DNA of 64,000 nt from Amyloporia xantha (Eukaryota > Basidiomycota > Agaricomycetes > Polyporales > Adustoporiaceae), in the NCBI GenBank assembly GCA_036971615.1, contig JAYKKR010000038.1, positions 62,001 to 126,000 of the forward strand. The letters are read 5' to 3'. A program made the translations under genes and the position numbers. Shown piece after piece: positions 1 through 10,979 of this stretch (positions are counted from its first letter, which is position 1; each line of letters starts with the position of its first letter). A model generated the notes under the pieces. That model saw nothing but the letters and a program-made list of their open reading frames with translations, did not search any database and was not told where the DNA came from.

Positions 1-72
1 GTTCTGAGTGCAACGCGCGCGCGTCCTCCTTCCACACTCGGCGGGCGTCGCTGTCGTTGCTGTTGCCCCCCT

Positions 73-924
73 TCACCGCCCCTCGCGCCCTTTCCGGCGC
101 TCCCGCCCCGCACCCGGCGGGGGAACGTACAAGGCGTCACCCCCATGGAGATTCGCCCACGGACTCTGCGCCTCCGAGCCGCGCCGCGCACAGACGACCT
201 CCGCCGGAGGCGGCGGGACGTGCCTCGGCTCCTCGTACACCTCCTTCCGGGGTGACCCATCCCGTGATACGGACCGGGAGGCGGAGGCGGGTGGGGCGTA
301 CGTCTTAACTGTAATTTTCTTCGTGTTCGCGTTGAGCGAAAGGACTTTATGGGCCTGGTTCGCGGGGTGCGCCGCCAGGGCGTCGGTTGTGGCAGTAGTA
401 GCGGCGCTGGCGGCAGCGGAGAGGGTGGGGAAGGCCCCAGCGGCGGCGCAGGCTTCCTGCGCGGTGCGCTCGCGGGCCTCCTGCTCACGTGCGAGGGTGT
501 CTGTGATCTGGGCGTCGAGGGTGGCGAGGAGCGCGTCGCGTACGGAAGGGGCGAGGAGCGGCGCTTGGCAGTGGGGGCACGCGCAGTGCGGGGGCTGGAG
601 CGCAGAGGACGAGGCCGCAGGAGCGGCAGACGGGTGTGTAGGGGGGCAGGGGGTGTGCGCGCGCTGTGGCGGAAGAGGATGGGAAACGGATGGAAGGGGT
701 GTCAGCGCGCGGGGCCATCCTGTGCGTGCCGGGGAGTGGTCATGCAGTTTGGCAGAAACAGCCGCCTTTGGGGTCGCTCTCTTTCCCGGACGCGTTTTTC
801 AGGCTGTTACGGAGACTCTGCGCACCTTCTTGCTCTTTGGCGGGACCCGTGCGGTCTGCTTCCCCTTGCCCTTGCCCTTGGCGGGCGGGGTGCTTTGGCG
901 GGGTCTTGAGGGGGCAGCCTCCAT
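73..924 (-). pseudogene. ASC-1/TRIP4-like zf-C2HC5 transcription coactivator, 3' half, frame-disrupted
   Basis: On the minus strand the motif CRSCGLVLC (near 600-630) is followed, one base out of frame, by LQPPHCACPHCQAPLL. Together they form the C2HC5 zinc finger of activating signal cointegrator 1 (TRIP4/ASC-1), a nuclear transcription coactivator. Downstream, HPANQAHKVLSLN and LHGGDALYVPPP match the tail usual in fungal homologs as I recall them, ending in TGA at 73-75. Upstream, KGKGKGKQTA lies in one frame and GGCFCQT in another; the latter is probably the first zinc ligands. At least two one- or two-base disruptions are therefore needed, besides a probable intron ending at CCACAG before the finger. 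The stretch is very GC-rich, so assembly error is as likely as decay. The true start is not visible; 924 is only the nearest ATG. Confidence 0.6.
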
Positions 925-1616
925 GTTGTGTGGTACATGGTGTGATGGGCGAGCGGGTGTGTGTAGGAGTAAGGACACGGGTGGGTTGACTGCAGAGCGG
1001 CCGGTGGATATTGGTTAGTGCAGGTCGTTGCCTGTCGATGGTGGATCGAGATATCGATCTCGGAAAAGAGATTTGATGGCCGCCAGCGTCGCCCCGAGCT
1101 CGATCTGAAATTATCAATGTTTCTCGTTCATCCTCATCCCATGTCTGCTATGAGCTAAGCCTGCTAAGGACCCGATGCGTGTCTTCCGCAGTCGTTACAA
1201 CCGAGCTTGATGAGCTTTAAAGTTTGGTCAGTCGCGACTGAAGTTCGTACTTAGGGCGTCTCAATACCATCAGAGCACTTTTCAAGAAGTTGTGACGTGG
1301 CAGACCTGAGACGTGCTTTAATACTGCAAGCGTTGGGTGCGCTGGAACATTGCCCATTTCAGTCACCCTACATCGTCAGAAGTGGCCATGGTTTGCCTAC
1401 GTACACACACCACCACGTCAATTTACACACGGCAAGTCGTTGCTTCGTCGTCGCCAGTGTGACATAACTCAAAGCTTCAGACGATAATACAGTATCATAA
1501 CAATATTTCGTACACAGTAGATATACACAACATCAAGATTATAACGCGCGTCTACAAGATCGATTAACCACCATTACTAGCATAACCATAGTCCTCCGAG
1601 GTCGACGCAAGTCAGC
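925..1616. other. Intergenic, no supported gene
   Basis: Short open frames on both strands show no family motif or plausible splice structure. The stretch holds the 5' side of the ASC-1-like gene and the 3' side of the Con-6 gene, which face the same way. Confidence 0.4.
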
Positions 1617-1999
1617 TCAGAAGGCGTCCTTCTCTTCGAGGACCTGCTGAGCGTGCTCTTTGGCTTCCTCGCTGACGTTGGGGTCTGGGATGAGGCCGTA
1701 TCAGCACACCTACGATGGACACGCAAGCGGGAGAAGCACTCACTCTTCAAAGTGGCCTTGTAGCCGGCGTTGACGCGGACGTCATCTTTACCCTCGTTGT
1801 AACCCTGGCGAGTCTCCTGCGTTTCCGGCTGGTCCTCGAGCTCCTCGATGGCCTGGCGAGAATGCTCCTTGGCCTCGTCAGAGACGTTGGGGTTCTTGAG
1901 GGCGGCCTGGAGATGAGCAAAAGGTCTCAGCCTCGGATGACGGGCTACGCGATGAGAACCTACCTTGTGGCCTCCAATCTGGCGAGTGGGCAAAGACAT
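1617..1999 (-). CDS. con-6: Conidiation-specific protein 6 (Con-6) family, complete
   Basis: Three exons (1964-1999, 1744-1906, 1617-1684) separated by GT-AG introns of 57 and 59 nt give an 88-residue hydrophilic protein. It carries two copies of the Con-6 repeat: GGHKAALKNPNVSDEAKEHS and GYKATLKNPNVSEEAKEH, the second completed across intron 2. The fit of both repeats across both splice junctions fixes the model. Con-6 proteins are small, abundant proteins of conidia and stressed mycelium; their biochemical role is unknown, although a desiccation or stress role is often assumed. A TATA-like run lies about 80-90 bp upstream of the ATG. A stop codon follows EEKDAF. Confidence 0.92.
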
Positions 2000-2079
2000 G
2001 ATATTCAGACAAAAATCGGTGTGTGAGGATGTGGTAAGTTGTGAAAAGTTGGGTTAGCCGAACTGCAGTCAGTGCGCAT

Positions 2080-2090
2080 TTATATATATT
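2080..2090 (-). promoter_or_regulatory. Candidate TATA box of the Con-6 gene
   Basis: An alternating TATATATA run, flanked by GC-richer sequence, sits 80-90 bp upstream of the Con-6 ATG on the coding strand. Confidence 0.45.
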
Positions 2091-2100
2091 TAGAGCCAGC

Positions 2101-2926
2101 GACGATGATTTCACTAATGACGACCGATTGACGACAAGGCAGGAGCGCCAGCCGCGACAAGCCTGAAGCGAGTGCCACAAAAGGTAGCCGAGATGCCTGT
2201 TTTGGAAGTCGTGTGGTGGCGGCGGTGGTGCGATCTCATCCCCATGGGGAGCGTGACGTATGACGCCCGGATCGCATCATCCACTGGTTAGGCACTCTCG
2301 AGGGTTGGGTGCACTACAGCAACCTAATAGCTGCAATAATTATCGGGGATTTGAATCGTGCTGGTGACGAAAAACGAAACGCGCAGGATTTCATGGAGAG
2401 TGGTCATCCCATGACGTATAGACGTCGAACCTGAACATCGTCACGCTGCGCCCAGGGAGCTCCCCGCACCGAGGGCGGTGGCTGCTCATTATCTCTTATC
2501 CCTCGAGACGATTCCCCTGTTCAATCAATTCGCGATATCATCACGATGCAAGGACACAGACTAAATATCCGACCTTGGTCGACATGCTAGACATGGGTAG
2601 GACGCAATGTCTTTATGCCGAGTCAGACATCCAGCTACAGTCATCCGGTGGCGTTCGACAAATTTACGGAGGACTGGAAAGTGGATGTTTTGGTTATACA
2701 ATATCAAGCTCGTCGACGGAGGGACTCATGATCATGGCAAGAGGGAAAGCATGGGTAAGCTGACACAAAATCGTTAATACATTGTCCGGATATATCCTGT
2801 GACCTACCGCTGCCTGTCGAAGCAGCGATCTAAAACAAGTCATCGAAGAGCGTAGAATGCCGTTCATCTTCATCTGGTACATTCATCAGCGTGTAACAGT
2901 GACTTGTGTGTCTCTAAATCAAAACT
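2101..2926. other. Intergenic, no supported gene
   Basis: Only short unrelated open frames are seen. Nothing here resembles the BTB fragment that begins next to it. Confidence 0.35.
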
Positions 2927-3290
2927 CTACGCACCTTTCTCCTTGCGAGATTTGACATAGGGCCAATCTGTGACAGACAGGCCGAACATAGCGGGTAATT
3001 GATTCCAGATCGCCTGCTGCGCTGAGGAACGAACTCCTTCCAGCTTGTCACTGCATACACGGCAAAGCTGTTTCGGCTTCACCTTCTCGTGCTCCTGGAT
3101 GGGTCCAGCTCTGATGGGGTCATAGTTGAATGGATCGTGATCGAAAATGGAATAGGTTTTGGTCGCGATCATGTCTCCTAATCCAATCTGAACACATGTC
3201 AGTCCAAGATTTGCTTTACACTCCTCGCAAGGACGCGCCACAATCCCCGCAGTGCATGCCGACCAGAGTTGTGCCTCTGCCGCCGTGACA
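2927..3290 (-). pseudogene. 3' fragment of a BTB-domain protein gene
   Basis: The open frame encodes about 110 residues related to the C-terminal third of the BTB protein immediately upstream. Both share a Cys-x-x-Cys pair (LCRVC here, LCHWC there) and an ending of the type QAIWNQLPAMFGLSVTDWP. No BTB domain, initiator ATG or upstream exon is present, so it is the stub of a tandem duplicate. It is transcribed in the same direction as the complete copy. Confidence 0.6.
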
Positions 3291-3460
3291 GATGTGACCC
3301 TTGTTGGCTAGGCTTTTAGAGCAGAAGAAGATGCATCGATTAGTATAAATTTCATATATGAACATGGAGCGGATGTGTAGCTATAGCATGAATACCGAAA
3401 ACCGTGATAAACCCAGGGCCACCCACAGTACGTGAGGACAGTCCAAAAGTCATCAGCCTC

Positions 3461-4587
3461 CTACGCATCACCCCCAGGCTCGACATGGGGCCAATCCGGG
3501 ACATTCAAGTCAAATAGGCTAGGCAGATCATTCCAGACGGCTTGCCGCGCTTCGGAGAGTGATTCTTCGAGAACATTGTTACACCAGTGACAGAGTCCCC
3601 TTGGTCTCGAGCCGTCGTACCCATGCCATTCTGCAAGTAAATCGTTGAGCGGATCATGGTTGAGAGGATCCCAGTTCAAATCGGCGCAATAATCAATCTC
3701 GTCCTTATTGCCAGGAATATACTCCGAGCAGTCGGAATAACTCGAGCAATGCTCACTGTATGGTTTACTGAATACCTCACGTTCAATCCAGGAACTGGCG
3801 AGCGTGAGGCGGCATCTTGCGTCTATGCACCTCTTTATGTCGTCCGTGTCAAGGCATGTGATCCTGCCATCGGGACCCCCTCCGCCGTACACAATGAATT
3901 CCACCTGGAACTGGCAACAACGATAGAAAGCGACCGGCAGGAGGGACAGGCAATTGGTCAAACGTGCCAACTCAATTGTCGTGATGTGCTCGGCCCATGG
4001 ACTTTCGTCGTAGAATTCCCAATCTACGGGAGACTCCTCCTCAGGCGGAAGCGATCGCCACTGGGCGAAGTCACTGGGGTACCGTCTTTTGAGATGAGCC
4101 AGAGCATCAGCTAGAACATCATGGGCCTGATATTTGTGACCGAGGCGAACGACGGCTGCAATGTTCTCGAACTGCACTTGTGAACCGGGCGGGTGATTCC
4201 TGAGCGATGCGTCAGCGAATCTGTCCAACAGTCATGCAAAAAGGAAACAATTGTGAGAACGTACATACGGCCGTATAACGCGCGTAGCAGATACAACAAT
4301 TCCTTCGGAGAGTCTGATACGTGGACAGCGGCGCAGCCATCCACCATCTCTGCAGAAGGCTGCGACACTGCGAACATATCACGAAAAACCTCCGAGTGCA
4401 GCGAAAGCACTCCTCTGTGTACACGGAAAGCGGTCCCGTCGGCATCTGCGATGAGGACGACGTTGCCGTCGTCGAGCCACAGCTCGCCGTGTTTGGGATC
4501 GATCCTCGCCTCTCCAAGTGCTTCCGCGGATGGAAGTGCATCATCCCCAAGATCGGCGGTGCGAGGTCGTTTCCTGGATTCCGTCAT
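3461..4587 (-). CDS. BTB/POZ domain protein of the basidiomycete-expanded family
   Basis: Two exons (4265-4587 and 3461-4220) joined by a 44-nt GTACGT-AG intron encode 360 residues. Residues about 30-150 form a BTB/POZ domain: GELWLDDGNVVLIA and FRVHRGVLSLHSEVFRDMF are the classic first half, and VVRLGHKYQAHDVLADALAHL follows the intron. BTB domains mediate dimerisation and often act as Cullin-3 adaptors. No Kelch, MATH or zinc-finger partner domain is visible; the C-terminal half is a conserved but unnamed region with paired cysteines (GLCHWCNN). The start was chosen at MTESRKRPRT because the basic KRPRT motif recurs at the N-terminus of the paralog at 18.3 kb. The ORF is intact. Confidence 0.85.
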
Positions 4588-6497
4588 GACAATTCTCAAG
4601 GGTTGGAAGAGATCTCCAGAGTATTCACAGAGTGAAAGTTGAACTCTCGAGTAAGTAGATACTAGCAAGTAGGTTATGCTCGAGGGTATAAGTCGCACAC
4701 AGTCTCAGAGGCCTGAAGCTGGAATCCTTTCGCATCAATTGGGTTACGTAGCCTACAGAGCGCTCGCCGACGAATTCCAAGCTCGGTTTATACGTCGGCG
4801 AAGCGCCTGCATGATCATATCCACCCAAAACCTGTTCCGGTGAAGTATAAAGAGAGCATTACCTGTGCTCGACGAATCATCAACGAATAGTGAGTACCCT
4901 TGCATCAGCTCCTATACAGTTAGTATACAGTCATTTGTTGTTGATTCCGTGACTACTATAGACGATCATCGACTCGATCAAGCACCAGAGGTCCAGATTT
5001 AGTTTCCGCTCATCTGGATGCTCCTCATCGCATGCGTCCCTGATGGAACTGATGACCCGCACTGCAAGCTATTCAACGCCTCTTTTATATTAATTGAAGT
5101 AAAATCTTAGGCTTAGCTCTTCCACCTCTGCTCATGCTCACAATGCCTCCCGAAGGAAGCTAGTATTGTGTCCGATCACCTGCTTATCATATCAACAGTG
5201 CACTCAGCTCGGGGAATCGTCCAGAGAGCGCAGTTAAAGGATACAAGATAGCTTGGGGCCTCCCGCTGACTCGCCCATAAGCACGCTCAGACAGAACACA
5301 GTACGGGAATGCACCAAAGGAGTCAGCAGCATCCATCCAGTTTGGCAGCCAAGTCCGCGCATCCCTAACATCCTAGACACGGTCACCCGCATCCCATCCG
5401 TACCAGTCCACGTATCAACAGATTGCATATCAATTTGCAGAGAAGGCGGACGATTCCTTGTGAGTCCCAACCTCCGGCACCATCTTGATCGATCTGTATG
5501 CAATACTTCTCGGCGGTGCCACAACCTATTTAAAGGACGAAGGGTGTAAAACGTGTAAGCATCGTGAACGTGTAATGGGAAATCTCAGAGCAGTGGTACG
5601 TTGATGTGCGGATAGGAAGGAACAGAATGTAGGTGTGAAGCAGCGGGAAAGGAATGCCAACTTCTGACTTCGCAACAGTCTGACCTCGCAATAGGATCAC
5701 GGACCCTGCAAATATATTAAGACATGACAAAATGACATGCACTGAGAGTCAGCCCTGAAAACTGTTCACGCGAGAGTATCCAAGGACATCATACGTGATC
5801 TCACTCGGCTGGGCACTCGGTACTTGGTCCTCGGTCCTCGGTCCTCGGTCCTCGGTCCTCGGTCCTCGAGCGCTGCCCAATCCCAGCGTGGGTAGAACTG
5901 CTACCGGAGGGGAGAGGTCCGAGCCTGTAGAATGGCCCAGTGCACCCCTGTGAAGCTCGTCGTGCTCCAGACATCCTCTGGCACATCAGCAAAGGCGCAC
6001 ATCGCCTGAGATCCTCTGAACGGCCTGTATACAGGAGTATCAGGAAATAAGATGGTCAGGTGCAGCCGTCTGAATTCCGTAGATCCCTTTCTGGATCCAG
6101 GTGAGTCAGACGCATATTCAGGGAATTCAGACCACTAGATTCCAGTTCGTTCAGTCTCTCAATATGTTGTTCAGAACAACTATGCCACATCCGGCAACAC
6201 TGTATTAGAAAAACGATGGTAGTAATAGTCATGACGTCGCTACTAGGCTACGAGAAATTGCATGCAAAAGCAACATGTGCGCTGTGAACACGGTATAGTG
6301 ACGGTGCCGCCACGGGGGGGATCAGTCCATAGTGAGAAGCAAATATGAAAGAATGATGTCCGTGAGTAAATGAGGCAGAACGAAGAATCATAGGCAGAGA
6401 TGAGAGAGGATTGGAAAAATAAGGAACCAGGGTATATGTCGCGAACGCAGACAGCTGGCGCTGGCAATGTGAAGCTCGGGATGCAAAAAACGAGTCT
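4588..6497. other. Intergenic region with a short minisatellite, no supported gene
   Basis: Open frames are short and carry no recognisable motif. The stretch upstream of the BTB gene presumably contains its promoter. At the far end lies the 3' side of the gene beginning at 8526. Confidence 0.35.
5821..5869 (+). repeat. 7-bp tandem repeat (CGGTCCT)n
   Basis: About six head-to-tail copies of a CGGTCCT heptamer, nearly perfect, in otherwise unique intergenic DNA. Probably a simple minisatellite. Confidence 0.8.
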
Positions 6498-8526
6498 TCA
6501 AACGACTGCATCGTCCTGAGAATGAAGGACTCAGTGTTGCTAACATAAACATATATCAGTGGAAAACAAACCGCGTCCGACTCTTCGTCAGAGCCAAGAA
6601 TGGGAACGGGCTGCCCATCGGCAATTGCAGTTGCCTCCAGCTCATAGTGAACACCAGCAGTGTGGCCGCGCAGCTTGGCAACAGTCTCGGCTTTGGAGAG
6701 GATGTCGGACCAGGCTTCGTCGTCGAGGTTCTCGATCGAGATGCTGTAGAAGGGCACTTTCGCTCCCCAATTGCTCTCACTGAATTTGTCTGCCTTTGTC
6801 TTCACGATCTTGCCTGTCTTGGCCAGGGTCCAAGCGCGTTCAACCTGCAGCCACGGGGAGCATGAAATATAGTCCTGTACAATCAAAGCTTACTACATAC
6901 CGCCATAAGGGAGAGGAGTAATGCGCCACGGCAATAAGTATCACAGCCGAAGAACGCACCACCGGTAGCGATGACGTGGTACGCAAGAGTCTCGGAGATG
7001 ACTGGATGCTGGAAACGTCCATAGCGTCTCTTCGGGCAAATGGTCAGTATGATTGGCATGGCTGGAGAGACGATACGTACAGATATAGTCCCATCATATT
7101 CAACCTTGACCCTTCCAAACAGAAAAGCCATACCGGGCGTACGCAAGGCGATTGCGACCTCGTCTGCACGTGCTTGCTCATCGAGCACGTTTCGCTGCTC
7201 CCAGTATCGCAGTAGCGAAGATATGGACTCTTTGGCAATCATAGAGCGCCACTCATACATCTTCTGCATGGCCTATGTGATATAGCCAGTATTAGGTACA
7301 CAATGGATATCACGACAGAGACTCGGAGCACTGGTGGCACTCACCAACTTGTAGATGACGCACTTGACCGTAATGCGATAGTCAACGTTCGGAAAGATGG
7401 TGTCCCACAAGTACTGTAGGACCGCGACGGTGTCCACCCCTTGCAAGTCATATGGATTTTCCAGGGTCCCTAAGAACTCGAACCAGGTGGGTACAAAGAC
7501 CTTCTTCCAGCGCTGATGCGTGCAACCATCAGGTAGATCCTCAATGGTTACGCTGTTCCTAGAATGATCGGGATTGTCCTCGTCGCCGTTGGTAGCAGTC
7601 ATAGCAACTTCAGTCTCAATGACATTCTTGGGCTCCTGGGGGTCCACACGCACAATGCCCTGTAAGCATGGTATGACGGTTAACTCAGTATTTCAAAACA
7701 GTGAGCAGCGGAATAAGCACGACTGACTTGAGGGGTTTGCCAGCTATCCTTCCCTGGCTTTCCAGTGCTCGTGTCTTTGAAATGAACCTCTTCATCGTTT
7801 TCACTGACATACGAGCCCTCGCGCACAGATCCATCAACAACATCACTAGCAGACTCGGACATCGAGTGTTTGTCAACTGAGTGTACATTGCTAGTCGGTG
7901 TCGCAGTCACGGAAGACTTAGCCCGGGCCACAGTTGCCATAACGGGCTTCGCAACAGGGGCTTGACCAACACTCCAGCCCGTGAGCAGACCTGAGGGATG
8001 AGCAGGCTTGGCCTTCTTCGAGTCAGATTGGGATGAGCTCAATGCAAATGATAGTGAGCGAGAGTATAGGTGATCATATGTTCAGGTCAGGGACATACCT
8101 CTCCTCGTCAGTCTGGCGCTTCTGTGGCCTGCGCGCGACACCAGCAGTAGCGACTGGGAAGTCTTTGGGCGATGCTTCAATTAGACTTGGACCGCGCCTG
8201 CAGTTCTCGATCTCCTGACGTGTCGTCTTCGTCTTCCCTTTCTTACCTGTTTTACCTACAGCTGCACTCGGCGCGGCTTCCTTGCGCATCACTCGGGGTG
8301 GGAGTGCGCGTACTTCCTGCTCGGTGATGTCCTTGCGCTGCAGCTCGTCCTGTAAATGAGCAACCTTCTTGATACTTGCCTGCCTTGCTGCTTCAGCTGT
8401 CTTCGCAGCCATCGCCTTCACCTCAGCATCATGCGCGACCTGGGCGGATGTGCGCCGTGGCTGCTTGTCTTGCAGAAGAATATGGCCAGGATGCTTATCG
8501 GCGTTCGAGGCACGGGTCCTTCGCAT
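6498..8526 (-). CDS. Conserved basidiomycete-type protein of unknown function, divergent from the Plavaka gene
   Basis: Seven exons (8099-8526, 7728-8037, 7345-7659, 7081-7272, 6901-7029, 6572-6844, 6498-6515) with GT-AG introns of 51-72 nt total 1,665 nt, exactly 554 codons plus a stop, with no frame break. The N-terminal 250 residues are Lys/Ala/Ser-rich and low complexity (MRRTRASNADKHPG, a probable coiled stretch rich in Ala/Lys/Glu). The C-terminal half is a compact globular region starting near CTHQRWKKVFVPTWFEF and containing WDTIFPNVDYRI, AFFGCDTYCRGAL and an acidic end, SDEESD. I do not recognise a catalytic motif. It lies head-to-head with the transposase gene across a 368-bp gap; similar proteins are, as I recall, multicopy in Agaricomycetes, so it may be an accessory transposon gene. 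That link is inference. Confidence 0.75.
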
Positions 8527-8894
8527 GGTGTCAAGATGGAGGTAATAGAATGAATAGAAGTGAGGGATAAAAAGAATGTCAAAGTGTAACGAGCGTGGGG
8601 ACAGTTTTGAGGATGATCTGTGGATACTAGAATGAAACGGGGGAGGGCTCGGAGGAGTCCAAACTTGAAGTGCAAGTGAGGGGGCATGCAATTTTATATC
8701 TTGAGAGCTCAGGCTAGCGATGTCCGCTCCGCCGGCCGGCTTACTGATTGTCAGGGGTTCACCGCGCACAAAATAATATTCCTGCTGACGAAATTGATAA
8801 GCCACTGGCAGTAGCTCACCGCATGTCTGACTTGCCTGATAGCCTGATAACAAGCCAGCCCCGCCACGACCGAGACTGTTGACTCGGGACTGGT
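8527..8894. promoter_or_regulatory. Shared divergent promoter region
   Basis: This 368-bp gap separates the ATG of the minus-strand 554-aa gene from the first ATG of the plus-strand Plavaka transposase. No individual control site was identified. Confidence 0.4.
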
Positions 8895-10126
8895 ATGTTG
8901 GCAGATCGCCTTCAACGTCCTCGGCCCAAACACAATCCCTTTCGCCTTCAGTGTCGTCAATGTCAGCGCTGGTTCCAGAATCTATCCGGACTCACCCAGC
9001 ATCGCAATGCTGCACACCCAGTACCACCAAGTCCTCCGCATGAGCCGACCAGAGTGCCTTTGGAAGGAGTGGAGGATAGGGATGAACCGGACACACCAGA
9101 GCCTGGAGGAGTCCCTGAAGAACTCAGACAGTGCTCGGAGGAGCATGGTGGTGGCCGAAATTTGCTCAGGGAGGAACATCCCTATCTCAATGGCAAGTAT
9201 TCGAGATAATTCAATAATCTGCGATGGGTTACTGACGAAGTTAAACAGGGCGGCCTTGTGACCGCAATGGTACTTACCTTCCCTTGGGTACTCCTCCTCC
9301 CGCTCGGACCACATCTGCAGCCGGAGACTGGTTCCCATATGGAAACCGGCTCGAGTTTGAAGTCGCCGAATTCCTGTTCAAGCGCAATCAGATGTCACAA
9401 CCAGATATTGACATTTTAATGGATCTGTGGGCCGCGTCACTGCTCGCTTATGGCGGCAGTCCTCCTTTTGTCAATCACGGCGACATGCACAGAACAATTG
9501 ATGCAACAGTGCTAGGAGACGCGCCGTGGGAGTCCTTCATAGCAGGGTATACTGGCCTGCAGCCCACAGCCAACGTACCCACATGGATGACCGTGAAGTA
9601 TCAGATATGGACCCGGAATCCACGCACCGTCTTAAATCTCATGCTTGCAAATCCAGACTTCGAGGATGAAGTCGATTTTTGTCCGTATCGTGAATTTACT
9701 CCTGACGGTGAACGGTGTTTTGTGAATGTAATGTCCGGCGACTGGGCATGGCGGCAGGCAGTACGTGGTTGAATCAGCTTTCTTCGAAATGAATAAACAA
9801 CTTGGGACCCACAGGACCAAATAGCTGAGGATGCCGAGACACATGGCGCCATGTTCGTGCCAGTGATACTGGGGAGTGACAAGACGACAGTCTCTGTCGC
9901 GAATGGGCAGAATGAGTACTACCCACTCTATATATCACTCGGCAATGTCTTCAATAGGGTACACCGAGCTCACCGAAATGCGGTAGTCGTGCTTGCTTTC
10001 CTGGCCATCCCCAAAAGTGAGTTTATTTCGTAGCAAAAGTTCTACTATTTGCTGATGTGGATTGAGCAGGTGAGCGAAAATATGACAACGATAATGTGTT
10101 TCGAAGATTCCGCCGCCAATTGTTTC

Positions 10127-10511
10127 TAGTGTTGCCACAGCTAAACTGGCCAAAATCAGTATATTGCTTATAATGTAGGCTAGAAAAAATTAACTGAAAT
10201 GAGTGCTGGATCATCTGAAAGTAGAGTTAAGACCTGTGCTTTTGAGCTATAAAACCAATATGTAGTGTATGTTGCTCCCAAGATATGTCAGTTTAGCCAC
10301 CAAGGTGAGTCATGACTCCTGAGCTGGCAAACCACCTTGTATTTCAGAGATTGTGGAAAAACGGTATTTGTTTTGGCAAAGCATGTTATACCATATCATA
10401 GACAAAGGGTAGGGCTTTTAGAAACTGCCCTGATCTTAAGATTATCTTCAATATACATGAAGATATAAGGTATAAGCTGGTTCAAGCTGATGTTGAGTCG
10501 TGGCAACACTA
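10127..10511 (+). mobile_element. hAT-like MITE, 385 bp, inside the Plavaka transposase gene
   Basis: Perfect 12-bp terminal inverted repeats TAGTGTTGCCAC/GTGGCAACACTA bound a 385-bp non-coding element. It is flanked by the 8-bp direct repeat ATTGTTTC (10119-10126 and 10512-10519). Removing the element and one repeat restores the transposase reading from RRQLF to HSSVST. The 8-bp target duplication and TA-starting ends fit the hAT superfamily; without a transposase the assignment is inference. Confidence 0.9.
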
Positions 10512-10979
10512 ATTGTTTCACTCGAGTGTCTCAACGATTCTCGCCCCTCTCCGCCCAGGCATGACAACTCCTGAGGTGGTTCGTTGCCCTGATGCACATT
10601 TCCGGTGGGCGATCTATGGTATAGCACCATATCTCGCCGATTACCCAGAGCAGGCTCTCGCTGCTTGTATTGTGCAGGGATGGTGTGCGACGTACGTTCG
10701 ACAACCCCTGCGTCCAATATGCATGCATTTATTGACAATTTCTTGAACTTCTAGATGCCCCGGGGATCGGAACAATCTCGACAGCGGCCTCAGCGAAGGG
10801 CGACGCTCCCGGCAACATACGGAAGCATTGATACAAACCGTGGATTCTGCTACGCTTTGGAATGACTACGGAATTGTCAGCGATGTGATCGTAAGTCACG
10901 CTTCTGTTATGTACGCACACCGGCAAACTCACCATCATTGCATAGCCATTCACCAACGATTTCCCTCGCGCCGACATCC

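Noticed and set aside
8..1018. A 336-codon plus-strand open frame in GC-rich DNA
   Set aside because: It has biased Ala/Arg/Gly composition and is antisense to a recognisable ASC-1-like zinc-finger gene; GC-rich antisense frames stay open by chance.
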